This document shows, piece by piece, positions 26,207-35,096 of a stretch of 64,000 bases of DNA. Numbering within the stretch: position 1 is the first letter of the stretch; every line of letters begins with the position of its first letter. The notes below the pieces were generated by a model. That model worked only from the letters and a program-made list of their open reading frames with translations, was not told the origin of the DNA and made no database searches. Origin of the DNA: Sphingomonas hengshuiensis (GTDB taxonomy: Bacteria; Pseudomonadota; Alphaproteobacteria; Sphingomonadales; Sphingomonadaceae). The stretch spans positions 1,178,001-1,242,000 of the forward strand of contig NZ_CP010836.1 in assembly GCF_000935025.1 (NCBI RefSeq), written 5' to 3'. The translations under genes and the position numbers were made by a program.

Positions 26207-29200
26207 AGACGGTCGGTCCGCGGGTGATGGTTGGCAGGATCACCTCTTCGATATCCGCGACCAGTACGCTTCCATCGCAAAGCAGCAGTTTCGCCTGGCC
26301 ATCCATCAGGGACATCGGACCCCAGCGGCGAACATAGCCGCGCTTCCGCGGCGTCTTCTCTGACGCCAGGTAAAGCGCAAAGCTGGCTTCCGGCTTTCCT
26401 GGGCTGACGTTGAGGACCCGAAGTACCCTGTCGGAGTCGAAAACCTCGATATTGCCCTCAGCGTCGATAAATCGCAGCGACCCGGACCAGCCCTTTAGCT
26501 TCACGTCGCGCCATCCGCCGGCATCCTTGAGCCAGGTTTGCGAGGGGTCGAGCATGGCTCGTTGATAATCGACGACGCCGGACGCGACCTTGGTCCAGGC
26601 GGTGTCCATGGGATCGCTGGTCGGCAGGATCGGCCACGCCGTCAATTGCAGGCGTCGCTTCACCTGCTCGGCCTGCAGGTAGAGCGCCGGATACCGCGCG
26701 ATCATGTCCGCCGCCACGCCCGAAACATAGGCCGCGGCCGGGCTCGTTCCCTGCGAGGCGCTGACTTCGGCGCTGCTCACCCAGCCGGGAAGGGGTTTTC
26801 CGCCAGGGGCTGCTAGGTGCACGATCGGGTCTGGCCAGACGCCAAAAAAAGCAGACGGCTGCAACACCACCTTGCCTCTCGTACATATCTCGCACGCCGT
26901 GACCACGACCACGTTTTCGAGGTCGCCGAGCCCTTGGGGGGCATGCGCTGATGTGGTTGTGAGCCGCACGGGCGGGCTTCCGTTCTCGGACTGGCCCGCC
27001 GCCGCTATCAGTAGCGGCCGCGCCTCGAACACAGCCTTATGGGCAAGCGTGAAGTTTTGACGCGTCGCGGCACTCCGCAACTGACCTTCCTTGTCCAGTT
27101 CCGTCTCGGTGTATTGCTTGAACTCGCTGGCGATCAGAAAGACGTCCAGTCCGGGCTGACCGGTCACCTGGTCTATGACCGTCGCAAGCCGATATTCCCT
27201 GTCGCTCGTCTGGACCAGCTTCGGTGGCGTTCCTTGGTCGGCACGATGCCATTCGATTGATCCGATCAAGGCGGTAGAGGCGAGTCCGATGAAACCCTGG
27301 TTGTTCCTGCTGGCGATGATGCCCGCCATGTGATTTCCATGATGCAGAGCTTCGACGAAATCGACCCACCGGCAATTCCATGGCGAAATCGAAGCAGCGG
27401 CTGGGCTGTCGAGCAACGCCCCCGACAAGGCGGGGTTGGGCTGCACCTTGGTGTCGATGATATAGACGACCGGCTTCCCGTTTGGTGGCGGCAATTTTGC
27501 CAGCTGGGGCCCCAAGTCCTTGTCGGCGTCAACGAAGAACTCATAGCCAAGTGTCGAGGGCGGCGGCGCCGGCTTTCCGCCTTCAGCCTGTGGCGGCCCA
27601 CACATCGACTTGTAGTCCTGGTCGGTCGAGAATGCCTTTGCCGGCCGGGATTGCGTGAGCTGCGTGTCGATGATGACGTTTTGCGAGCGCAGGGACTTCG
27701 CCTCGGGCACCGTAAGCCGCAGAAGCGCCGCGACGACCTGGACATCGCTGTCGAGCGGTATGGTTGCGTCATATGCGTTGAACTCGACGCGGTCGAAGCC
27801 ATTGACGGATTGCAGGATAGTCGACTTGCTTTGCCAACCGTTGAGAATCGCTCTTTTCTCGGCCTGCTCGGCCCGGTCGCGCGGTATGAACACACGCGCG
27901 GTGCGCCGCGTGGTGACGCGAAGGCTGGGAAGGACGATAGTCTCTCCGGCCTTCACCTTCCGGCTGTCGAAGCCGGGACCATTCAAGGTTCGCAGCAGCT
28001 GCTCGATGCCGGCATTAGATATCGGCACACCGAGCGTCTTAAGGAGGCTTTCCGGTGTCTGCCCCCTGGTGACTTGCATGGTCTCGGTCCGCAATATCCG
28101 CGGCGCGGCTGCAAGCCGGTTCAGCGTGGCGGCCATGTCGGTCATCACGGTGCCGCCGAGGAATGATATTCGCAACGCAGGTTGATCGGGACGCTGCTGT
28201 CCCGGAACGGCGTCCTGCAGCGAGGTCGCCCTGTCCTGCGAAGCGACTGGAACCGTCTGAACCAGGCCGGCCGAACCTTCCCCGGGAGTTCCATGTTCGA
28301 TGGGGCCCTTTGGCGGGCCCGCGCCCGAATACACCGCCGTATGACTTGTCCTGTCCGTTTCCGTCAGCGCGAGCTTGAGCCCGGCGGGATCCTTGCAAAA
28401 ATAATGCATGACGGATCGCGGGTCATAATCGCTCAGCGGCATCCAGCTGCCGGACTCGGCTTGCCAGCAACCCGCGTCCTTCTGAATATTCTCGTGCCTG
28501 TATCCTAGGATGTGACCGAGCTCGTGCCTGAACACTCCGACGTAATCATATGAGGTGTCGGCATATCCTGGGAACACATGCAGATATCTCTTCTCCGACG
28601 CATCTCCCGGGAAGAATGCCAACGCCAAATAGGGGCTGGGGACCTTGTTGTAGCGAACGATAAAGGTCGATTGCCCTTCTTTCGGTGCCAAATCCTGCTC
28701 TGTCAGGTGCCGGATCGACAAACCGCAGGTGATGCAGACATTCATCCACTCCTTGGCGGCCGCCCCGAGCGATTTTACGACGAGATCGTAGGTTGCGGTG
28801 TCCGGGAAACTGTTGCGGTCCACAGCATAGGTGAGGGCGCGCGCTCCCTTCGGCCAGAATTGCGGCTTGCCGGCGACCACATGTATGGTCAGTTCTGGCG
28901 TGACCTGGGTGAGATCCTGCTTTCCCTTGCCCCGCAGTACTTCGCGCCTGACTTCGTCTCGCCTAAGGAGGAGATCGCCTTCGTAGACATAGTAGCGCTG
29001 CACTGACGCGCCTTCCTCCAGCGTTATCGTCGGAAGTTTCGACAGGAACGCGGAGAACAAGGCCTCGTCTTCGGGATTTGCGCGGACTGCGGCATAGTCT
29101 GCCGGCGTGAGCCGCTCGTCCGCTTGGCCCTGCGAGACGGAGGGTGCCGCGCCAGCAAGCAAGGCGCTTCCGAACAGGAACGCCAGCCACCTTAGACCAA

Positions 29201-29207
29201 GCCTCAT
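26199..29207 (-). CDS. Exported dual protease: metzincin-like domain plus subtilase domain
   Basis: A 1002-residue protein with a signal peptide (1-28). Residues about 110-280 form a zinc metalloprotease with HELGHILGYRH (zinc ligands His228, His232, His238; Glu229 catalytic) and a Met-turn-like SVMHY (265-269), as in metzincins. Residues about 375-425 look LysM-like (VTRGQTPESLLKTLGVPIS ... GETIVLP). Residues about 575-870 form an S8 subtilase with Asp585 (VVYIIDTKV), His623 (HGNHMAGIIAS) and Ser822 (SQGTSPAAAYVSG). The usual oxyanion asparagine appears as glutamine in AAAGQ. A beta-rich C-terminal region follows. Two unrelated peptidase folds in one chain is unusual. It is co-transcribed with the trypsin-like protease and follows a lipoprotein gene. 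Confidence 0.8.
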   Translation of the reverse strand: MRLGLRWLAFLFGSALLAGAAPSVSQGQADERLTPADYAAVRANPEDEALFSAFLSKLPTITLEEGASVQRYYVYEGDLLLRRDEVRREVLRGKGKQDLTQVTPELTIHVVAGKPQFWPKGARALTYAVDRNSFPDTATYDLVVKSLGAAAKEWMNVCITCGLSIRHLTEQDLAPKEGQSTFIVRYNKVPSPYLALAFFPGDASEKRYLHVFPGYADTSYDYVGVFRHELGHILGYRHENIQKDAGCWQAESGSWMPLSDYDPRSVMHYFCKDPAGLKLALTETDRTSHTAVYSGAGPPKGPIEHGTPGEGSAGLVQTVPVASQDRATSLQDAVPGQQRPDQPALRISFLGGTVMTDMAATLNRLAAAPRILRTETMQVTRGQTPESLLKTLGVPISNAGIEQLLRTLNGPGFDSRKVKAGETIVLPSLRVTTRRTARVFIPRDRAEQAEKRAILNGWQSKSTILQSVNGFDRVEFNAYDATIPLDSDVQVVAALLRLTVPEAKSLRSQNVIIDTQLTQSRPAKAFSTDQDYKSMCGPPQAEGGKPAPPPSTLGYEFFVDADKDLGPQLAKLPPPNGKPVVYIIDTKVQPNPALSGALLDSPAAASISPWNCRWVDFVEALHHGNHMAGIIASRNNQGFIGLASTALIGSIEWHRADQGTPPKLVQTSDREYRLATVIDQVTGQPGLDVFLIASEFKQYTETELDKEGQLRSAATRQNFTLAHKAVFEARPLLIAAAGQSENGSPPVRLTTTSAHAPQGLGDLENVVVVTACEICTRGKVVLQPSAFFGVWPDPIVHLAAPGGKPLPGWVSSAEVSASQGTSPAAAYVSGVAADMIARYPALYLQAEQVKRRLQLTAWPILPTSDPMDTAWTKVASGVVDYQRAMLDPSQTWLKDAGGWRDVKLKGWSGSLRFIDAEGNIEVFDSDRVLRVLNVSPGKPEASFALYLASEKTPRKRGYVRRWGPMSLMDGQAKLLLCDGSVLVADIEEVILPTITRGPTVCE

Positions 29208-29239
29208 TCAGCCCCCCGACGGACGTGTGCGCTCCAACA

Positions 29240-30241
29240 TCACTTGCAGTTTGCCGGGTCCGTCTTGCAGACGATAAGCCGCTGTTGCTGCACGATCAGG
29301 TCGGATTCCGCCTTGAGCTCGGCGGCCTTTTGAGCGGCGGTGTCACCAGCCGCGAACTTGAGACCGGCATCGACGGCGTTGAGCGCCGCGGCACTGCCGT
29401 TCGTGGATGCAAATTGCATCGATTTGACAGCACCTGACTCCGCGAAAGTAATTGCGAGCGCCTTCTTCCCGAAGGCGGCAGGTGCGGGCAGGGGAATCTC
29501 GTAGGCCGCGCCGAACTCTGTCGAGAGCACCTTTCCTCGATAGACAACCGCATTGCCGCTACTGACCTCGATCGAAACGTAACCGGGTTGCTTGGCCTTG
29601 ACTCGACGTTCGCCCAGCCCTCCCTGGGTGACGAACGGCGGCTCGACTGCGTCATGGCCGAGCACTATGGCGGTGACACCGCCTATTAGTATGTCGATGG
29701 GGTCCGCATAGGCCGCATCTTCGGCACGAGGCGGTACCACCTGCGCTTGGCTGCTGGCCAAGTTAAGCTTGCCTTCGTAGATGAGCGTCAGCGGCTTATC
29801 GCCACCGAACTGCTTGATTTTCTTGCAGGCGTCCGGCGCCACCGAGAGACCAGCGGCACCGGTCAGCTTCAGGAGGGTTGCGCCGGTGGTGAAGGCTGCC
29901 TTGAGGATTGCCTCGCCTTGACCAGTGCTTGTAGCATTGATTGCCGTCAGCCGGCCGTCTTCCGTAAGCTCAATTTTGATGTCAGCGTCCGACAAGGCGC
30001 CGTTCAAGCTGCTCAGATCGATTGAGTGAACCGTGTTCTCGGCGAAGTAACGCGTCGATGGCTGGACCGTGTTCGAGGCAAATATCTCGAAACTGACGTT
30101 GCAGCCGAGAACTCTCGTTACCTTTACCGCAACCTCGCTGTCGGCAAGGTGGTATTGAAGCTTCCCCTTGGGAAGGCTGGCGCAGCTGCATAGCCCCAGG
30201 CTGACGATCACTATCGCGATATGTCGTGCGAGCTTCCCCAT
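29240..30241 (-). CDS. Lipoprotein of unknown function, first gene of the protease operon
   Basis: A 333-residue protein. The ATG at 30241 is preceded by GGGGGTGAAG; a GTG two codons earlier is possible. The signal peptide ends in a lipobox-like GLCSC, so it should be lipidated. The remainder is predicted beta-rich with a middle hydrophobic patch (about 185-200) and a helical, Ala/Gln-rich C-terminus. No known domain was recognised. It ends 32 bases before the dual-protease gene on the same strand. That suggests it acts with the proteases, for example as an anchor, inhibitor or substrate; this is inference. Confidence 0.65.
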   Translation of the reverse strand: MGKLARHIAIVIVSLGLCSCASLPKGKLQYHLADSEVAVKVTRVLGCNVSFEIFASNTVQPSTRYFAENTVHSIDLSSLNGALSDADIKIELTEDGRLTAINATSTGQGEAILKAAFTTGATLLKLTGAAGLSVAPDACKKIKQFGGDKPLTLIYEGKLNLASSQAQVVPPRAEDAAYADPIDILIGGVTAIVLGHDAVEPPFVTQGGLGERRVKAKQPGYVSIEVSSGNAVVYRGKVLSTEFGAAYEIPLPAPAAFGKKALAITFAESGAVKSMQFASTNGSAAALNAVDAGLKFAAGDTAAQKAAELKAESDLIVQQQRLIVCKTDPANCK

Positions 30242-30965
30242 CTTCACCCCCAGCCAATGGTCAGCAAGGTAGATGATTCTAATATTGTTCGCAATGGGCG
30301 CATCGTCGCGGGTGAATGGCGAGATTTCTATCGATGCGCTTTAGTCCATTATGGAGAGACAGGCTTCGGATCGCGGAGCGCGGGTGATCATCTATCTGTC
30401 CAATCCGATGGATGTGGCGATTGTCAGAGATCGCGGAGGTGCATAAGCGAGACGGCGCGAGCGGACCTTTCGAGTGTCGGTCCTAATCTTTCGCTCCCTT
30501 TGCAGGTTGAGAGGCTGGAGTGGCCGGAGCCGCTGGAGCGGCTGATCGGTGCGGTCCAGGACAATTATCAGAAGCCCAACCACTCGCCGTTCCCGCTCTC
30601 GAGCGTCGGGCAGAGCAACAAGGAGTTGCTCGCCGAGCTCAAGGAAGTATTCGGCTCGATCAAGGCAGCGGTCCGCGCGGCCGGCGAGAATCATATCCGC
30701 TTTGTGGGCACCACGGTCGGCCGGGAAGCGGTCGCCAGCCGAGATTAGTGCTGCGCTGGACGTGCAGATTCAGGAGGAGACCGCGAGCCGACGCCAGGCG
30801 GCCGCGAGATCATCAGAAACGAAAAAATCTTCGGTGGGTTGGCGCTCGCAGATTTCTCAAGGCCTGCTTTCAGCATCGCTCATGCAACCTAAAGCGCACT
30901 ACTGAGCTTGCAATGTAGGAAATCATGGCAGCATATCGCCTCCCCCAAACGCGAAGGAGCCAATC
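30242..30965. other. Intergenic with a possible eroded gene on the plus strand
   Basis: Between about 30500 and 30900 there is coding-like sequence. A first block (LEWPEPLERLIGAVQDN ... KELLAELKEVFGSIKAAV) ends in a stop at 30748. A second block in another frame (EISAALDVQIQEETASRR) runs on to 30905. These may be two parts of one gene broken by a frameshift near 30720. There is no convincing start upstream. The family is unknown. Confidence 0.35.
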
Positions 30966-31103
30966 ATGGGTATAGACAGAGACGACGGAATGCCCGCTGA
31001 TGTCTGTGATGAATGCGGTAACCCAATGGAAGACAATGGCGACAATGAGGGCAAGCTCGTCTGTTCAAACGACCAATGCCCAGCATCCTCAGAAGACTTC
31101 TAG
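30966..31103 (+). CDS. Small zinc-ribbon-like protein, 45 aa
   Basis: A short frame with a strong ribosome site (AAGGAG, seven bases before the ATG). The very acidic product has two cysteine pairs, CDEC at about residues 14-17 and CSNDQC near residues 33-38. That spacing fits a minimal zinc ribbon. It precedes the HEPN-like gene by 21 bases on the same strand, so it likely belongs to that unit. It may be a regulator or antidote, but nothing in the sequence proves this. Confidence 0.65.
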   Translation: MGIDRDDGMPADVCDECGNPMEDNGDNEGKLVCSNDQCPASSEDF

Positions 31104-31124
31104 AGCTTAACGGGGGAGGGTAAA

Positions 31125-31679
31125 ATGGGCGGCGTCGATTACGATTGGCTCGAAGGCATGCAGCGCGTAATGCGTGCTGAAGTCAAACTGGACGAGCATT
31201 GGGTGGAAATCATATCCCTTCACGCTGCGCTCGAAACTGAGATCGACGCGATGTTAGTGCTTAGCCTTCCGTGCGGCGAAGCTGTCACCAGTAATAGGCC
31301 ACGCATAACGTTCGGCCACAAGGTGGCGATTCTGAAGGCGGCATGGAAGGGCGAGCGAGAGGAGGCGGAAAAGCTTTGCGCCATCCTGCTGACGTTTAAC
31401 GAGCTTCGCAACGCGGTAGCTCACCCTGAAATGAAGAAGACCGCAGCTGAGGTCGCCAAGTTGACGGCTGCATACAAGGCGCTCGTGCCGGACATGGGCC
31501 ATGAGCCCACAGTGGCTGAGATCGCTCAAGGTGCCGTGGCATTCATGGGCGATGGCATTCTTCCGCATGAGCTTGAGGAGATCGTTGGGAAGCTTGATCA
31601 TCTGGTGCACGACGAGATGCCTGCGGCGCTCGGGAGAAGACCGACCGCTACAGAGGTTGGCGACGCGTCAAAAAAATGA
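31125..31679 (+). CDS. HEPN-like protein (RNxxxH motif)
   Basis: A 184-residue mostly helical protein preceded by a very strong GGGGGAGGG ribosome site. It contains FNELRNAVAHPE, with R95-N96 and H100 forming the R-N-x3-H (R-x4-6-H) signature of HEPN domains, many of which are RNases in toxin-antitoxin or abortive infection systems. The stop overlaps the start of the next gene (ATGA), so both are translated together. The partner was later truncated by an IS3 element. Toxicity is inference; the motif is seen directly. Confidence 0.6.
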   Translation: MGGVDYDWLEGMQRVMRAEVKLDEHWVEIISLHAALETEIDAMLVLSLPCGEAVTSNRPRITFGHKVAILKAAWKGEREEAEKLCAILLTFNELRNAVAHPEMKKTAAEVAKLTAAYKALVPDMGHEPTVAEIAQGAVAFMGDGILPHELEEIVGKLDHLVHDEMPAALGRRPTATEVGDASKK

Positions 31680-32036
31680 GCGGCAAGGAGTCAAAAGAAC
31701 ACCATTGGTGGCCGGTAGGCCTCCAGAGCTATTGGGCAGACCGGAATGGCGATGTCTCTTGGATTATGCCGGACGGCTCGATTGAAAAAAAGCGCTTCCG
31801 CAACGGCAAGATTGGTCAAAAGCGTCGCGGTCACACCCTTCTCAGAGGGAGCGCTTGGAAGACGAATTTCGAAGGCGAGTTCTCGATCGACAACAAGGTT
31901 CATGATATTGTCGAGGTGCTAATCGCACTTGTGCCCGATGGTATCCATCCATTGGAAATGAGGCAAGGTTTCCTTGAGGATCAGCTTAACCGCGATCTCA
32001 GAGATGGCTCGGTTCATTTGAACAGCTCGGCGCGAT
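31676..32036 (+). pseudogene. Hypothetical partner protein, truncated by IS3 insertion
   Basis: About 120 native codons (starting SGKESKEHHWWPVGLQSYW) remain before the IS3 left end at 32037; the frame then reads through transposon DNA to a chance stop at 32188. The EHHWWPV start resembles a widespread uncharacterised family encoded on plasmids and islands. Translation is coupled to the HEPN-like gene. The missing 3' part is not found after the IS, so the insertion was accompanied by a deletion or rearrangement. Confidence 0.6.
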
Positions 32037-32060
32037 TGCTAAGTGGAGCGTTTGCCGGTT

Positions 32061-32885
32061 TCATGCCGCTGCGAGAAGCGGCCGGTCGAAATAAACCTGA
32101 TCGGGTGTCCTGCGGTCAAGCGACGAGTGCGGGCGTCGTCCATTGTAGAATGCCAGATAACGGCCGATCGAGCCGCGGGCCTCGCTGACCGAGCCATATG
32201 CCCGCAGGTAGACCTCCTCGTATTTCACAGAACGCCATAGCCGCTCTACGAACACGTTGTCGCGCCAGGCGCCGCGACCGTCCATGCTGATCGCGATTCT
32301 CTCGCGCTGCAGGACGGCGATGAACGCCATGCTGGTAAATTGGCTGCCCTGATCGGTGTTGAAGATTTCCGGCGCCCCGAAGCGCGTAAGCGCTTCCTCC
32401 AAAGCCTCGATGCAAAAATCGGTCTCTAGCGTGATCGACAGCCTCCAGCTGAGCACCCGCCGGCTGAACCAGTCGACGATGGCGATAAGGTAGACGAAGC
32501 CGCGCGCCATCGGGATGTACGTGATGTCGGTCGCCCAGACTTGATTGGGCCGCGTTACCGCCACCTTGCGAAGCAGATACGGATAGATCTTGTGCCCCGG
32601 TGCCGGCTTCGAGGTGTTTGGCCGCCGATAGATTGCCTCGATCGCCATCTTCTTCATCAGCGTCGATACGTGCAGCCGGCCGACCTTTATGCCTTCGGCG
32701 GCAAGCAGGTCGCGCAGCATCCGGCTACCCGCGAATGGGAAATCCATGTGCAATGCGTCGATCCGCCGCATGAGGGCAAGGTCGGCAGCCGAGGTCGGCC
32801 TTGGCAGATAATAGACGCTGCCGCGGCTGATCCCCAACTCGCGCACTTGCCGCGTCACTGGCAACGCGTGCGAACGGTCGATCAT
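32061..32885 (-). CDS. IS3 family transposase OrfB (DDE integrase core)
   Basis: A 274-residue protein with an HTH_21 region (HMDFPFAGSRMLRDLL) and an rve integrase core. The first Asp is in WATDITYIP, the second in FNTDQGSQFTS, and the Glu is near RDNVFVERLWRSVKYEEV. The family-typical end RRPHSSLDRRTPDQVYF is present. Its start overlaps the orfA stop (ATGA); IS3 elements usually make an OrfAB fusion by frameshifting in this area. Confidence 0.9.
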   Translation of the reverse strand: MIDRSHALPVTRQVRELGISRGSVYYLPRPTSAADLALMRRIDALHMDFPFAGSRMLRDLLAAEGIKVGRLHVSTLMKKMAIEAIYRRPNTSKPAPGHKIYPYLLRKVAVTRPNQVWATDITYIPMARGFVYLIAIVDWFSRRVLSWRLSITLETDFCIEALEEALTRFGAPEIFNTDQGSQFTSMAFIAVLQRERIAISMDGRGAWRDNVFVERLWRSVKYEEVYLRAYGSVSEARGSIGRYLAFYNGRRPHSSLDRRTPDQVYFDRPLLAAA

Positions 32886-33196
32886 CGTTTTGCGCTCGGC
32901 AACAGTCCTGCTTTGCCGAGCGCCCCGGACAAAAAATCGTTCACCAGCGTCAACTCGCCGATCTTGGCGTGAAGCGTCTTCACGTCGATCGCAGGCTCGG
33001 CCGGCTCGCTATGGCCCTCCGATCCGAAAACTCCCGCCGCCCCTTCCAGCAACTGGCCGCGCCACGTCGTGATCTGGTTCGGGTGAACGTCAAACTGCTG
33101 CGCCAACTCGGCCAGCGTCTTCTCGCCCTTCACAGCAGCCAAGGCCACCTTCGCCTTGAAGGCCGGGCTGTGGTTCCGGCGTGTTCGTTTCGTCAT
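32882..33196 (-). CDS. IS3 family transposase OrfA (HTH protein)
   Basis: A 104-residue HTH_8-type protein: RRNHSPAFKAKVALAAVKGEKTL followed by the recognition segment FDVHPNQITTWRGQLL and a leucine-rich C-terminus. It is the DNA-binding partner of OrfB in the same element. Confidence 0.9.
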   Translation of the reverse strand: MTKRTRRNHSPAFKAKVALAAVKGEKTLAELAQQFDVHPNQITTWRGQLLEGAAGVFGSEGHSEPAEPAIDVKTLHAKIGELTLVNDFLSGALGKAGLLPSAKR

Positions 33197-33252
33197 CTGA
33201 TCTCCTGTTCGACGCCATGCTGGCCGCCTTCAGGCAGAAACTCCACTTAACA

Positions 33253-33870
33253 GCCTGTGCAAATTTGCCGAGCCACCTCTTTCTGGCGTAGATTGAATTT
33301 TTTAGACGCGAGCTCTCAAGGCGTCTCACGCCTCCGGCATGACTGCGCTCTCACGCCGCGAATCGCGGCGCCGAGTCGCTCTGCGGCGTCTCGGCCCATC
33401 GGGTTTTGATCGCTGACGCGGGCCGATCCTGCGGATCGTTGGCCGGCGGATGCCGGCAGCGGAACGCGGGGGCGGTGCGCGCACTCGCGCACGCCTACGG
33501 CGACACCAGGGCGCGCATGTTGTTGGTGCCCGCGTAGCACACTTGCCCGGGCGGGAGGCACGGGCGGCGGCTGGCGCACGGGCTGGCGCGCGCACGCCGC
33601 CCGCGCGGTCCGCCCGGTTGCAAGGGCGCGGTTTTGGTCCGGGCGCCGGTGGCGCCCGGCAGCGCGGTTGCGCTGACAGGATGGTCGCCGCGCTGAGGCG
33701 CGGCGGCGTTGGTGCGCCGGCACGCGGAAAGGGCGGGGGGAGCGTCGCTCGCCTCTAGTCCTGCCGCGGCATGCCGCAAGCCGGGCGGTGCCCGGCTCCT
33801 CCTCTGATGAGGTGGGACGGCTGCGGGATACCATCAGTTGCTGATTCGCAGCATGACAGGAGGAACGGAG
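33253..33870. other. GC-rich non-coding region left of the IS1111-like element
   Basis: There is no supported gene in this stretch of about 620 bases. It is extremely GC-rich with many small palindromes, for example CGCCGCGAATCGCGGCG near 33352. The last 30 bases contain a CAGGAGGAACGGAG ribosome site for the transposase at 33871. The boundary of the IS element is not clear. Confidence 0.4.
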
Positions 33871-34893
33871 ATGGAGATCGCAACGATCGGTTTGGATATC
33901 GCGAAGCACGTGTTCCAAGTGCACGCGGTGGATGCGGCGGGCACGGTAGTGCTCCGCAAGCGCTATTCTCGAGCGCAGCTCGTTCGGCTATTCGAAGAGA
34001 TCCCGCCATGCCTCGTTGGGATCGAAGCGTGCGGCACGGCGCATTACTGGGGTCGCCATCTCCAGTCGCTCGGCCACGATGTTCGCCTCATGCCGGCGCA
34101 CTACGTGAAGCCCTATGTGAAGCGCGGCAAGAACGATGCGGCCGACGCGGAGGGTATCTGCGAAGCGGTGACCAGACCGACCATGCGCTTTGTGCCGATC
34201 AAGGCGCCGGACACACAGGCGCTGGCCTTGATGCATCGGCTGCGGACCCAGTTTGTCGGTCAGCGCACCGCCATGTTGAACGCCCTTCGCGCCGGGATGG
34301 CCGAGTTTGGCATTGTGACCAACCAGGGGCTTGGCGGCGCGACCGAGATTCTGCGCATCGCGAGCGCGGGCGACGATCGCCTCCCGGAGTTGATCCGCGA
34401 GCCCTATCGATTGCTCGCTGATGCTATTCGAGCGGTGGAAGCCCGGTTGGTGACCCTCGATCACCAGATCGCGGCCAGCACGCAGTTCGACGATACCTGC
34501 AAGCGGCTGAGTACGATTCCGGGCGTGGGACCGGTGACCTCGACAACGATCATTGCGCTTGCCGGGGATGTTTCTAGATTTCCAACGGGCCGCGACTTCG
34601 CAGCCTGGCTTGGCCTGACACCGCGCCAGAACTCGACCGGCGGCAAGGCCCGGCTCGGGCGAATCACCAAGGCGGGTGATCAGACCCTGCGAACGCTGTT
34701 GGTGCTTGGTGCCTTCTCGGTAATCAAGCGCGCCCGCGTCGCGCCAGAGAAGGCCTCGCCCTGGTTGATGGCGCTGATGGAACGTCGGCCACCGCTGGTC
34801 GCGGCCGTCGCGCTGGCGAACAAGATGGCGCGGATCATCTGGGCGATCCTCACGCGCGGCGGCAGTTTTCGCGCGCCGGCGAGGACATCATGA
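33871..34893 (+). CDS. IS110 family (IS1111-type) transposase
   Basis: A 340-residue DEDD transposase: IGLDIAKHVFQVHAV at the N-terminus, IEACGTAHYW, KNDAADAEGICEA, and the C-terminal STIPGVGPVTSTTIIA and GRITKAGDQTLRTLL blocks. The ATG at 33871 has a GGAGG site; the frame also opens upstream. The 200 bases after the stop share several blocks with the sequence after the related transposase at 52944-53971. This fits the IS1111 layout, in which the guide RNA lies downstream. Confidence 0.9.
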   Translation: MEIATIGLDIAKHVFQVHAVDAAGTVVLRKRYSRAQLVRLFEEIPPCLVGIEACGTAHYWGRHLQSLGHDVRLMPAHYVKPYVKRGKNDAADAEGICEAVTRPTMRFVPIKAPDTQALALMHRLRTQFVGQRTAMLNALRAGMAEFGIVTNQGLGGATEILRIASAGDDRLPELIREPYRLLADAIRAVEARLVTLDHQIAASTQFDDTCKRLSTIPGVGPVTSTTIIALAGDVSRFPTGRDFAAWLGLTPRQNSTGGKARLGRITKAGDQTLRTLLVLGAFSVIKRARVAPEKASPWLMALMERRPPLVAAVALANKMARIIWAILTRGGSFRAPARTS

Positions 34894-35096
34894 CGCATTT
34901 GTAGAGTTTCCCGCGGAGCCTGGCTCCGAAGGAAGCGAGGTGGTGCCCAAGCCATGATGACGAACCGGTTGAGCCGGGGATTGCTCAGTTCGGAAAACGA
35001 AGGGAGCCTTCGAGCCCGTTTCTCTGATGGAACGTGCGATCCGCGGATTTCATCAGGGCCAGCGGTCGTCGACCGCACCAACAGGCCGGACACATG
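34894..35096 (+). ncRNA. Candidate bridge (seek) RNA region and right end of IS1111-like element
   Basis: This non-coding segment shares CCGGTTGA, ATCAGGGCCAGCGG and GGCCGGACACATG, in the same order and spacing, with the region after the second IS1111-like transposase (53972-54174). Conservation between elements with diverged transposases suggests a functional RNA plus the element end. The boundaries and the RNA itself are inferred. Confidence 0.45.

Larger units (their letters stand above)
32037..33252 (-). mobile_element. IS3 family insertion sequence
   Basis: The element is about 1216 bp. The left end TGCTAAGTGGAG and the reverse complement of the right end, TGTTAAGTGGAG, are imperfect terminal inverted repeats with the usual TG start. 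It carries overlapping orfA and orfB on the minus strand. The bases outside the two ends do not form an obvious direct repeat, which suggests recombination after insertion. Confidence 0.75.
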
